Below are positions 19,300 through 30,959 of a stretch of DNA of 64,000 bases, piece after piece (the stretch's first letter is position 1; each line of letters starts with the position of its first letter). The notes under the pieces are model-generated. The model saw nothing but the letters and a program-made list of their open reading frames with translations. It searched no databases and had not been told where the DNA came from. The translations under genes were made by a program, and so were the position numbers. Location: assembly GCA_963921825.1 (NCBI GenBank), contig OY997593.1:66758039-66822038 (forward strand), in the 5' to 3' direction. The DNA is from Erodium maritimum (lineage: Eukaryota > Streptophyta > Magnoliopsida > Geraniales > Geraniaceae).

Positions 19300-21792
19300 A
19301 TGACTGAATCCAGAGCACATTTTCTAACACTCCAGGAGCAGAGTGGAAGCTCTGACAAGGAAGTTTTCTCGCCACAACAAAAAGGGAAGGACAAGGCTCA
19401 CTCACCCTCTTCCTCGGACCGCACTCAAGAGTACTCACCAGGTGGGAAAACCAAGTGGCTTAATGGGCAAAAGATGTTCTATGATAAATTTTTGCAACCA
19501 ATACCCTCTGATACCGACCTCACACCTGTTATTGGGGAGACCAAGTTGAGAAAAAACCTTAACAACATGGTCTTTAGAGCTGCTTCTTCTTCGACTGGAC
19601 CTCCTCCAGGCTTTGAAGAGAGGCAAGGAAAGTATACCCTCAGGAAGAACAAGTTAAGAACAGATTACTCTGACATCAATCAATTTGGGAAGAGATGGAG
19701 AAGAAGAATTGGGCCACCATTGAAACATGAAGGAGATAGAGGTTGGGAGCAAGTTAAGAGTGGAGATCCAGAATTCTGGGCGTTTATAAGCAACATTCCA
19801 CCACATTCTACAACAACTTGGTTAGAGGACCAGTTTAAGGCACCTGGACAGATCCTAGCTGTTCAAGCTCCCACAAAACCCAATCTAAGAGGAAGGTGGT
19901 TTGCTTTCATCAGGTTTAAAAATGAGGAGGGACTCCATTCTGTGATAGAAAATTATAATGGTTGGCACCTATGTGGGTTCAAAGTCTTCATTGTCAAAGC
20001 TTGGAGCAAACAAAACAGAGATCCTCAATATTCACACAAAGTTTTCCAATGGAGAGAAAGAACAAAGTTGCAGAAGGAACATATTCAAGTCCAAGCCTTG
20101 TCTCAAAAAGAGGAAGAACAAAGGAGTGACAATCAAAACAATGTGGCCTCCCTTGGTGTTGTGGTTACTTTACATGAACAAAAACTTCTTACTTCACAAG
20201 TAGCCATCTCTGTGAGAAATCTCAGTGCAAAAGCAATCATGAGAGAAATTGCTTTGGAAGGAATTTTGGAGATAGAAGTGAGAGATTTGGGTGGGAGATG
20301 TGTTCTATTGAGCTTCCCAGATAAAGAATATGAGAGATTAATGATAGAGGAGAATACAAGATGGTTGGATAATTGGTTCATCATCCTTCCCAATTGCCAA
20401 AAGTTTTGCACCAGTGAGGGGAGTTTTCAATGGGTCTCAATACAAGGCATACCCTTTCAAGGTTGGTGCATAGAGACAATGGCAGCAGCATTAGCAGGTG
20501 TGGGAAAATTCATTTATGCTCATCCATCTTCAGTGGAGGGTTATAATCTACAATCTTCCTTTGTTTTGATTCACACACCTCTACTCAGCAATATTTCAAC
20601 TACTACAAAAGTATGGCTCAGAGATTCTAGTTTTAATACACTAATCTCCTCCATCAACACAAATCTACTACCACAGTGGGAAGCACCTGTGTATAGTTCC
20701 TCTACAGAAAATGATTCAACTGGAAATGAGGTCTCCAACAATTTTACAACCCCTCCACAGACTTCAACTCAACCTATCCAAAACTCACCTGCTTTTATTA
20801 CACCTAAAGCTGTTAGTGAAGAGAGAATGTTGGGGGCAACGAACACTCAGAAGATTGAAGATACACATGTTTTGAAGGCTATTTCTGAGACAGAGATTCG
20901 GTTACCAGTTGAGTCTCCAAAGGTACAGGTTGGTGGGGAAGATTTGACAGAGAATTTAAGAAGGAGCATGAGTTTATTGCAGGAATTTATTCCAAAGAAT
21001 GACACAGTTTTCTCCACCCCAGAAGAAGAGTTGATAAATGCTATTGTTAGTGATTCTTTATCCTCCTTAAGTCCCACAAACATTCCTTTCACAGTTGAGG
21101 GGGTGCAGATATTGCAAACAGACAAAATGGCTTCTGAATAGGAAGAAGGAACAGTGATTCTTTTGCCTAATGGTACCTGCCCGTTGGATAAAGAAGAAAG
21201 TTCACTTGGGGTGAAGGGAACTGATATGGTCACATGGGGGACTGAAGTTGCAGTTGGCATTAATGAGAACTTAAGGGTTGAATTTGATAGTACATTAGAG
21301 GGGCCACAAAAAGATTTACTCAATCTATTTGATTTAAATTTGGAGGGAGATCAACATTTGACAACCATTTTGTCTGACTCCTCTATTTTAGTTCCCCAAC
21401 CTTCTCAGTCCATTAGAAAACAACATTCTAGCAACAGGAAATCAAAGAAACCTCATGTCTCCTATGTTTATGATACTAGATCCAGGAAAGGAAAAGAAGT
21501 CTCATTTTTGCAGCTTACTGATAAAAGGAAAAAGGAGTTAAAAGGGAGCAATTTTTCAGCTGAGCACAAGAGTCCATGGGAGTATTGCAAAGCTATTGGT
21601 CTGAAATCTTTTGTTGCTGATGATCAGGTCATAGATCAATTTGAGAATCTGGAAGCTGAGATAAATCAAAGGGTTAAATTTGATACAGAAACTGAAGATG
21701 ACCTAGAACTAGTTGAAGCTGAGGAGGCATTGCTTGGAGAACCTTGTCTAGATGAGATACAATCTCAAGCAAGGTTGGATCATTCTCTTTAG
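19300..21792 (+). pseudogene. LINE ORF1, RNA-binding protein, one premature stop
   Basis: The frame opens with ATG at 19300 and runs 613 codons to TAG at 21139-21141. It then continues in the same frame for 216 more codons to the stop at 21790-21792, so the first stop is probably a nonsense mutation. Residues about 165-245 contain an RRM-like fold signature (FWAFISNIPP, GRWFAFIRFKNEEG, FKVFIVKAW). About residues 290-400 resemble the DUF4283-type region of plant LINE ORF1 proteins (RDLGGRCVLLSF, QWVSIQGIPFQGW). The C-terminal part (KGKEVSF, PWEYCKAIGLKSF) precedes ORF2 by only seven bases. In LINEs this protein packages the element RNA. Confidence 0.85.
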
Positions 21793-21799
21793 CTAAGTT

Positions 21800-24700
21800 A
21801 TGTTGATCCTCTCTTGGAATATGAGAGGATCCTCCTCAGAACAAAAGAGGAGAGCTTTGAGAGGTATTATTCAGCAACATAGACCTACTTTTATAATGCT
21901 ACAGGAGACAAAACTTTAGAAAATGCCTCTATTTTTTCTGAGATCAATTGGGCTTTTTAATGGCTGGGAATTGTCTAGCATTGAGGCTCTGGGACTTTCT
22001 GGAGGACTCTGCTCTATTTGGCACTCTGATTCATTCAAGGTGCAGTACACAAAACCATTGAATCATGCAATTATCTGGTTTGGGTTTGTAGAAGAATGGA
22101 AGATAAATATGGCCATTATTAATGTATATGCTCCTTGCTCATCAAGACTGAGGAGAGAATTATGGAAGGAACTGGTCTTACAAACAGAAGCATTTGGAAA
22201 CTATTACTTATTTGCAGGGGACTTTAATGCAATATTGAATACATCTGGAAAAACCCTCCCCACCCAGTCACTCATTTCCATTAGAGATTTCAACAACTTT
22301 CTTTGTGATGCTCCTTTGGTTGATCTCCCTCTAATTGGGGGCAAGTATACTTGGTTTCATTCTAGTACTAAAGCTTCAAGGCTTGACAGATTCTTGCTTA
22401 CACCACAAGTCATTGCACAAATTCAAAATCTATCTCAGAGGTGTCTTCCCAGATTAATATCTGATCACAAGCCTATTCTTCTAGCTGACCCTTTCATAGA
22501 TTGGGGTCCTAGACCTTTCAAGTTTTTAAATGCTTGGCTGGATCATCCCTTGTTCTACTCAACAGTAAGTCAATTCTGGCTATCTTTGAAAATTGTTTGA
22601 GATCCCCATTATGTTATTTGGATGAAATTGAAGCTCTTGAAAAGTTTCCTGAAGTAGTGGAATATTGGGGTCTTTGGTAAATTGGAGTTAGATATAGCCT
22701 CCCTTCAGAAGCAGATAAATGATTTGGATGGGGTTCAGGAATCCAGAAGTCTGACAGATGAAGAAAGAGCTTGTAGAGCTCATTCTAGTGCCCTTCTTAT
22801 TCAAAAATTAAAGGCTCTAGCAAAAGTTTGGAGACAGAAGGCTAGAGCAAAATGGATCAAAGGAGGGGAAAGATGCTCAAAGTTTTATCACTTGCTTGCC
22901 AATTTTTCAGCTACTAGGAAGAACATTTCTCAAGTCACTGAGGGTGGCATTACTCACTTCTCTCCTCCTCAAATTAAAGAAGCAGCTAGATCCCACTTTG
23001 CTAAGAGATTTCAAAAGAACTCCTCCACAAGTGTGGATATTTCAAATCTACCCTTCTCTAATATCTCCAATACAAAAGTTGAGTTTCTAGAGAGGCAGTT
23101 TTCAGATGAAGAAGTGTTATCTGCTATTATGGACTGTGATGGTGAAAAAGCTACTGGACCTGATGGTTTCACACTCAAGTTCTTTCAAAAATGCTGGGGT
23201 TTTCCACAATATGATGTTTTAGCATTTTGTCATCATTTTCATCAGACAGGAGATTTGGGAAAGGGCATTAATTCCTCCTTTTTCACTCTCATCCCAAAGG
23301 TGACAAGTCCCTCTTCCTTTGATGAATACAGGCCAATTAGCTTGGTTGGATCTATTTATAAAATCATTTCCAAAGTATTAGCTGCTAGACTCAAAACTGT
23401 AATGGACCAACTTGTTAGTGATGTCCAAACTGGGTTCATAGTTGGGAGACAAATTTTAGATGGCGTTTTAATTGCTTCAGAAGTACTTCATGCAGTTAAA
23501 GCCTCTAAGGAAGAAGTCATTCTATTCAAAGTTGATTTTGAGAAAGCCTATGACCATTTAGATTGGGGTTATTTGGAATTAGTCCTCAAGATCATGGGGT
23601 TTGGAGATCTGTGGTGTGTTTGGATGAAGTCTTGCTTCAATGCTTGGGCTTCTGTCTTAGTTAATGGATCCTCAACAGTGGATTTTCACCTCAGTAGAGG
23701 TTTGAGACAAGGATGCTCCTTGTCTCCTCTACTCTTTGCAATTGTTGCTGAAGGTCTGCACCTCATATTGGAGCAAGGAATTCTCACTGGTAATATCCAA
23801 GGCATCACTTGTGGCATTGGGGGTCCTATAATATCCCATTTACAATTTGCAGATGATACACTCATATTCTTAAAGGCTAAAATCCCCCATGTTCAGAATT
23901 TGAAGACTTCTCTTTTGGCTTTCCAACTAGCTTCTGGTCTTAAGATTAATTTCTCTAAATCTAAAGTGATCTTGTTAAACTCAAACCTGGTTGAGGAAAA
24001 CCAAATCACTGCTATACTGGGCTGTGAAGGGACACATCTACCTATAGATTATCTTGGTTTTCAGTTGGGGGCCAATCCAAGGAGGTATAGCTCCTGGACT
24101 TCTGTGATCAATAAGTTCAAAAAGAAGTTGAATTTGTGGCAGGCTAAGACCTTGAATTTTGGGGGTAGAATTACACTTATAAAATCATCTTTATCTTCAT
24201 TACCCCTGTATTATTTGTCATTATATAAAGCCCCCAAGAAGGTACTCAAGGAAATGGAAATGTGGCAAAGGAGATTTTTATGGAATGGATCTGTTACAAA
24301 GAAGGTTCTTCACAAGGTCAGATGTGATCTAATCTGTCAGCCAAAAGACAAAGGGGGGTTAGGCATCAAAAGCCTATATATCATGAATTCTGCATTATTA
24401 GCTAAATGGTGGTGGAGGTTTGCTCTGGAAACCAATTCCTTGTGGAAAAAATTCTTATGTGCAAAATATGGGTGGAGTATTGAAGAATGGGATCTATCTA
24501 AAATCAATATAGCAGGAAACCACAACTTTCTGAGTCATGTCCAGTCCCTGTTAGCTGATCAAAAGTTCTGCAATGCTGTTGGCTTTGCTGGATTGGAATG
24601 GTTTGTTTCAAATGGTTTGAGAGTCCATTTTTGGGAAGATATTTGGTTGATTGATGTTCCTCTGAAGACAAGATTTGTGAGACTTTATCACTTGTGCATA

Positions 24701-25441
24701 CATAAGAATAGGAAAGTGGCTCATTTCTGGAACAATGGCTTGTGGCTAATTAACTTCAGAAGACAAATCAGGGGTTGGGAAGTAGGGCAGTTCAGAATTT
24801 TATCAGACATGCTCAATCTCTTTTCTTTACAAGATGCTGGGGAGGATAAGGTCATTTGGAAAATTCATGAAGCAGGCTTTAAGGTTAAAAGGATGTATAA
24901 CTATCTGGAGGACTCAGATTTACAAGACCAAGCTTGGAGTAAATTCCTTTGGTCTCCCCTTTTGCCCCCAAAAATCTCTGCCTTTGTGTGGCTAGCTTGC
25001 CATAATGGAGTTCCCACAAAACTTTTCCTGGACAATAGAGGGTTGAATTTTGGGCTCAATGATATTCTTTGCCCCTTCTGTGCCTTGGATTTTGAAGAAA
25101 TAAACCACTTATTCTTGTTCTGTCCAAGGTCCTGGCTGGTATGGACATTAATACTTCAGTGGTGGGGGATCAAGGGTGTAATGGTAGGTGATTTCCTATC
25201 CTTTATTAACTACTGGTTGGAACTGGGTCCAAACCAGTCTGCAGATCAATGGAGGATCCTAGTTTTTGTAACAATCTGGCATATTTGGCTCTCAAGGAAT
25301 GACCTGGTCTTTAATAATTATGTAACCTCACCTGACATAATCCTCCTCAAGATTCAAAGTTATACCTTTAATTTGGAATGGAGCTTGTTCAACAAATTCA
25401 GACCTTTCTCTTTTTTAGATTGGCAGAAGAATCCTTGGTAG
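21800..25441 (+). pseudogene. LINE ORF2, endonuclease/reverse transcriptase, three premature stops
   Basis: One continuous frame from ATG 21800 to the stop at 25439-25441 (1213 codons) is interrupted only by TAG 21917-21919, TGA 22598-22600 and TAG 22655-22657. The endonuclease keeps SWNMRG, LQETK, GDFNA and ISDHKPI, the residues expected of an AP endonuclease fold. The reverse transcriptase shows ATGPDGF, LIPK, YRPISL, FKVDFEKAYD, GLRQGCSLSPLLF and FADD. A zf-RVT segment with CPFC...H.F..C lies at about 25065-25130. The first two stops fall at the edge and end of the endonuclease, so the reverse transcriptase itself is uninterrupted from 22658. Product would nick DNA and copy LINE RNA at the nick. 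Confidence 0.92.
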
Positions 25442-26368
25442 TGCATTAGGAGGAAGTGCATTAAAAAGCTTGGTGTGTCAGTTTCTTGATATATTGGGGG
25501 TGAGGGGGTTGGTTCTGGGGGGGGGGGGGGGGGGGGGGGGGGATTTTGTGGTTGTTTTTAGCTGTGAGGTTAGGTTCCTTTGGGGCTGGGTTTTTTTTAG
25601 TTCATTTGTGTTTTCTCTTTTGAGAGTGGTTACCTTTTAACTCTTGGTTTAGGTGCTGTGTGTGGTTAGATTTTCTTGTATAGGTCTTGAGAGTTTCCTT
25701 TGTATTTCTTTTGTTGTGGTTCTGTCCCCCTGTGTTCCCTTCTTGCAGGTTTTACAAGATGCTGGTGTTGGAGGATTATTAGGGTTTTTGCTGAATTTAT
25801 CTAGCTTCTGCAAGAAGAGAAGCTTTGGTAACCTTGGGTTGTACCTGCATAATTCATCAGGTTGCTGGACCTTTCTCTGGTTTTTGAAGACCTCAGAATT
25901 TTGGAGGTTGGGGCTGAAGAACACCTGGTTTATCATCAGTATAGTGCCTGCTCTGGTTCAAGAAGAAGATCATATTGTTTGCTGCATAATTCATCAGATC
26001 TCTAATGTTTTTGTTTGGCAATTGCTCAGTCTCATGGTGGTTGATTTAATATACCTAAGTCATGGGTTTCTTATGGGGTAAGTTCGAATTTCTTGTCTTG
26101 CAAGGCAAGCAGGGGTAGTTTCTGTTGTTTTCAAAAGTGGTTTTAATGTTGTTTACTTGCCCTGAAAGACAAGTAAGGGTAGGTTTGAAGATTTGAAAGT
26201 GGTTTTGCTCTCTTGCCTTGCACCACAAGTTAGGGTCGGGTTGATTAATAGTTTGGGGTTTTTGTTTGAAGGGTTCTAGTTTCTAAGTTGTATTTGGAGG
26301 GACTTAATTGTCTCTTGGCCTTTTCTTCTTTTTGAAGAATTGGTCTTTATAAAAATAATTTGCTGATC
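25442..26368 (+). other. LINE 3' UTR with a 26-nt G tract
   Basis: Non-coding, T- and G-rich. G runs begin just after the stop, including GGGGG at about 25496 and 25504, and culminate in 26 consecutive G at 25517-25542. Later, three similar lines with CTTGCCTTGCA/CAAGGCAAGCAGGGGTAG appear at 26090-26245. It ends in TGCTGATC followed by the A tract. Confidence 0.75.
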
Positions 26369-26388
26369 AAAAAAAAAAAACTAAAATA

Positions 26389-27160
26389 GGTTCCTTCCTC
26401 CAAAAATGGCATAGAAAAACGTTTTGGAACAACAAATTCAATTATACTACTTTAAAAATAGATCAAAATCGATACACATGAAGTTGAAGATGAACAACAC
26501 TAAAAACAGAGTACAAAGAATTTCAAAAAACTGAAATAGGTTCCTTCCTCCGTAAATCGTATAGAAAAACGTTTAAAAGCTACTAAAATCAACCACCGAG
26601 CGTAGAAAATAGGTCAAAATCGACTATACTTGCAAAAAAAAACCGTAAATCAGAAATATTCATCACAACACAAAAAATGAACACAAAATCAAGTGAATCA
26701 GAACTAAACCTAAATGGAACTGAACAACGGATTTTGCTTCAACTGGACGAAACGATGAATGAACTTCGAGAAGATCTGCAAAAGAGCGAGAGGGCGAAGA
26801 CAATCTGAGAAAGGAGTGTGTGAGAAGCGACATAGATTTTTGCATACGAGTCGCTTTCTATTCGAAAGCTGAGAAGCGTGCGTGAGAAGAGTGGGTGTCA
26901 AATTACAAGTACACCCTCACCAAAATAGCATAATTAAAAAAAACGCCACTGAAAGTGTTATTTTTTCAACGATTCAGTCAACAAGGCAATTGTTCTAACT
27001 TTTTATTTCATCCATTTATTCTTAAATGGATTAGTTCTCACGATTTTTAGGTTAAAAGAGGGTTTCTATTTGATTCCTCCTAAGTGTTTTAGTTCGTTTT
27101 CTAATCCAATTTTTTTGACGCCTAAAGGCATATATAGTAGAAATTAATAAATAAAAAGTT
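26389..27160. other. Flank of the LINE with a ~150-bp direct repeat
   Basis: The segment starting at about 26381 (CTAAAATAGGTTCCTTCCTCC) is repeated at about 26530 with a few differences, and the sequence left of the LINE at about 18790-18846 resembles the end of the unit. The LINE therefore landed in a repeat-bearing host element. No gene; the remaining part to 27160 shows nothing I recognise. Confidence 0.5.
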
Positions 27161-27309
27161 GATACACGATAAAAATTTATTAGGCAATCGTTCTATAAGA
27201 GGGTAGAACGATGCAAAAGAAAGATCCTCAAACAAAGGACCATTTCAACAAACCATAACAGCTGTGAAAGCTCAAAAAACAGAAAACACCAAAACTCCCC
27301 ACACAAGCA

Positions 27310-27335
27310 CCCCCCCCCCCCCCCCCCCCCCCCCC
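27310..27335 (-). repeat. 26-nt C tract (G tract in the 3' UTR of the minus-strand LINE)
   Basis: Twenty-six consecutive C on the + strand lie about 90 bp beyond the last ORF2 codons of the minus-strand LINE, the same place as the 26-G tract in the LINE at 25517-25542. Confidence 0.85.
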
Positions 27336-27425
27336 GAAACACCCCAAACACCACACAAAGGCCGGGAAAAAGAACAAGCCAACAAAGATAACAAAACGTC
27401 CCCATCAAGCATCCGGCCTCCCAAA

Positions 27426-30400
27426 TCACTTCCTACCGGAGCACAAGTACCATTTCGGATCCCTAGGCCAATCATCGAAGGTCGCCCATGAACGAAGAAA
27501 CCCGGAATTCAAGTAAACTCCAAAAGAGTGGCCTTTAATTCTCGCCAGCACCACATCCACCATCTCCGTTACCTGATTAAAAACAATACTATTTCGAACC
27601 AACCAGATATGCCACAAAACTAAATAACCAACACAAACCCAACACGACCACCACCTCCTCGGGCCCAACCCTTTCCACCACAACAAAACTCCACCTACAC
27701 ATTCCGGCATCGGACCACAGAAACTCCACCACACCATAAGCTTAGACCAGATCTCCCAAGCGTAAAAACAGTGCAACTGTAAATGATCACAAAACTCGAA
27801 ACTGCTCTTACAGAAAGAACAAAGCATGCGATTCAGGGAGATTTGCACACCCCTACTCTCCAAATACTCCATACTCGGTAAAGCCTTATGGGATGCCAAC
27901 CAAACAAGAACATAAAACTTTGGTGGAATATGTTTAACTCATAAAATAAAAGCCCACTCCTGTGTATACCCAACCCCAATCGGCCCTAACAACAGCTTGA
28001 ACGTTGTCGCAACCGAAAAGCCCTTAACATGTTTCTCCAAAATAAGAGAATCCTCCCGGTCCGGTCTCAAAGAAATGCCCTCCAATAAACCCAACAACAC
28101 CAATGCTTCCTCTTCCTCACAAGGTTCCAAATCATACAAGAAGCCCACTTCCCACTCACCAGAGGCCCAAAGAATTTTACCTTCTCAAACTTGGCCGAAG
28201 AAACATCATAAAGACTCGGGAACCTGATGTGAAAGGAAGTTGAGCCAACCCACACATCATCCCAAAAGGAGATACGATCGCCCTTCCCTAACCTCCAATG
28301 CACCCCTCGATTTCCAAGCAACTCCTTGAAAGCAGGATCATTTGCCAAGAACCTGGTTTATCGAGCTTTATCAAATCCCAATCATGCACCTCCCACCCAT
28401 ATAAGGCACAAATCACCTTCTTCCACAGGGAACCAACTTCACTTGCAAAACGCCACCACCACTTTGCCAGCAAACTAACATTCATGGCCTCCAATCTCAT
28501 AATACCAAGACCCCCCTTCTTCCTCAGGTTTGCACACTGAACCCCAAGCAACCTTACAGAACATCTTTCTTGTAAAAGGATTCGTTCATAGAAACCGTCT
28601 CTGCCACACCTCCAAAATTGTAATAACTTTCTTTGGGGCTTTCAAAATAGGCATATAGAATAAAGGGAGGGCTGACAGAGTCGGCTTCACCAAGACAATA
28701 CGTCCTGCCATATTAAGGTTTTTCAACTTCCAAAGCCCCAACGAATTTTTAAACTTCTCCACAACCGGGTCCCACGAAGCAATCCTCCTTGGATTAGCCC
28801 CTAGCCAGAAACCGAGATATGTCATAGGTAGAAAACCCACTTGGCATCCCAACACACGAATTACTTCCTCCTCCGAACACAAATGCTCATTAAGAACACC
28901 GGCAGTGGATTTATTAAAGTTAATCCTCAGCCTTGACCCCCTCTGAAAACGCATCAACAACTCTTTCACAAAAATATGCCCCTCCACATCGCCCTTTAAA
29001 AACAAAAGGGTGTCGTCAGCGAACTGAAGATGAGACAACGAAAGACCCGCCGACCCCACCTCCACACCCTTAAACGAACTACTCCTCTTCCCTTCCTCCA
29101 ACAATTAATGAAGACCCTCAGCTGCAATAAGGAAAATAAAAGGTGATAGAGGGCAACCTTATCGAATACCATTAAGAATTGGGAAATCAACGCTCAGGGA
29201 CCCATTGATCAAAATTGACAGAAAACCTCTGAAATACCCTTGCATCCACCCCCTCCATCTCATCCTAAACCCCATATCACCCAACACCGAGTCAATAAAA
29301 CCCCAATGAACTTTGTCATAAGCCTTCTCAACATCCAGCTTTAACAACACCACTTCCTCCTTTGACCGCTTTAACATATGAAATAACTCGGAAGCTATCA
29401 AAACATCGTCCACAAGTTGTCTCCCTTCCACGAAACCACTCTGATTATCAGTGATCAAGGCTGGCAAAACTTATTTAAGGCGATTCCCTAACACCTTGGC
29501 TAGAATTTTGTAAGGGCCGGAGATCAAACTGATTGGACGGAAGTCATCAAAACCCTCCACCGAATTAGCCTTAGGGATTAATGTCAAAAAGGAAGAATTA
29601 ATCCCTTTCCCACCATTCCGGTCACCTGAAAAGCAGACAAAAACTTACACACATCAACACCAACCACATCCCAACACACCTGAAAAAAGCGCATAGAGAA
29701 ACCATCTGGGTCGGGAGCCTTCTCTCCCCAACACCCCTTCACCACCCGATAAATCTCGTCAACCTCAAAAGTAGACTCCAACCAATCTTCCTGAACCCCA
29801 GATAACTGGCGAAAAGATAAGTCCGGGATACCGACTACCACCTCCGAATCCACCTGAAAACGGGAAGAAAAATGAGAGACCGCAGTTGTCTTGATCTCGG
29901 TCCGGGTTCGTAAATTAACATGACCAACACATAAACTAACGATTTTATTACGTGTGGCCCTGTAATTTGCAACCCGATGAAAAAATTTAGTACATCGGTC
30001 CCCTCCTTTGAACCATCTAACTCTAGCCTTTTAGCTCCATAACTTTTCCAACCACCGACTCTTTTGTAACAAAAGCTCCCAACAGAAAGCCCTCCTTTCC
30101 CGTTCTTGTCCAGACAATGCCCGAGCATCCAACACTGAGTCACACTTCTCCAACTCTGCTGTCAAAGTAGGAACTTTTGTCTCCACCCTCCCAAACACCT
30201 CCTTATTCCAAATTTTCAAATCACATCTTAAACATCTCAGTTTAGACCAAAGAATAAAACTGAGATCCCCAACAAAGACATAAGAATCCAAAAGCAGCCT
30301 AACAGTGGGCACAAAAGACTTATGTTTAAGCCAGGCATTAATAAACCTAATCGGTTTAGGCCCCCAATCCGCCACCTCCACACCCAAAAGAATTGGCCTA

Positions 30401-30903
30401 TGATGCGAAACTCCTCTCGGCAAACCCTTTTGAAACAAACCATCCAAACCATCAAAAGCAGATAAAGTTTCAGGAGATACCAGAAACCTGTCAAGACAAG
30501 AAGCCTTTGACCCCGTGCCATACCAAGTAAATTTAGAGCCAACCAACATTAAATCCAGGAGTTATATATCCTCAATAAAATCAGAGAAAGCCAAACCATC
30601 GGCTCTCTTAAAACTACTACCACTCCAATAGATCACATTATTCTCAAAGAAAATGTTTATCTTATTAAAGACTGACATCTTCCAAGCCAAAATAGTTCCT
30701 CCAGCCGAACCCACTGCTGGTACCCAATCACACCCCCAATCAAGACCAAAACAATAACTTCGCAGGATAGAACAATCAACCACAGTCAACTTAGATTCTT
30801 GTAGCATGACTACATCAAAACAATTAGATACTACTAGTTTCTTAATGCTATTCCTTTTTACCTCGGAATGAATACCTTTCACGTTCCACGTGAGGCACCT
30901 CAT
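27426..30903 (-). pseudogene. Decayed LINE ORF2, minus strand
   Basis: The ATG at 30903 opens with MRCLTWNVKG and LQESK, as in LINE endonucleases. The SDH motif reads SHH here. Reverse transcriptase pieces follow: EKAPDPDGFSMRFF (29700s), QSGFVEGRQLVDDVLIASEL and KLDVEKAYDKVHW (29467-29159), and LQFADDTLLF at about 29025. Downstream are GLGIMRL...LAKWWWRFA (28551-28288) and the cysteine/histidine zf-RVT part (27899-27426). Frames at 30903, 30549 and 29853 agree, then shifts occur before 29467 and after 28586. It is a pseudogene. Confidence 0.88.
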
Positions 30904-30959
30904 CCCTCCAATTAAAGTAAAGGAAGTAAGGACATGAATTATAGCATTACCTGTCCCCG

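Larger units (their letters stand above)
18847..26377 (+). mobile_element. L1-type LINE, 7.5 kb, nearly full length, inactivated by stops
   Basis: The element carries ORF1 (19300-21792), ORF2 (21800-25441), a 3' UTR with a 26-nt G tract and a poly(A) tail at about 26369-26377. The candidate target duplication is AAACTAAAATA (18836-18846 and 26378-26388). The left flank resembles the right flank further out, which supports the boundary. The layout is that of plant L1 elements: ORF1 with an RRM-like domain, ORF2 with apurinic endonuclease and reverse transcriptase, no RNase H seen. I found four in-frame nonsense codons and no frameshift. Confidence 0.88.

Noticed and set aside
27264-27491. Proline-rich frame across the C tract
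   Set aside because: The prolines are simply the 26-nt C run in the 3' UTR of the minus-strand LINE.
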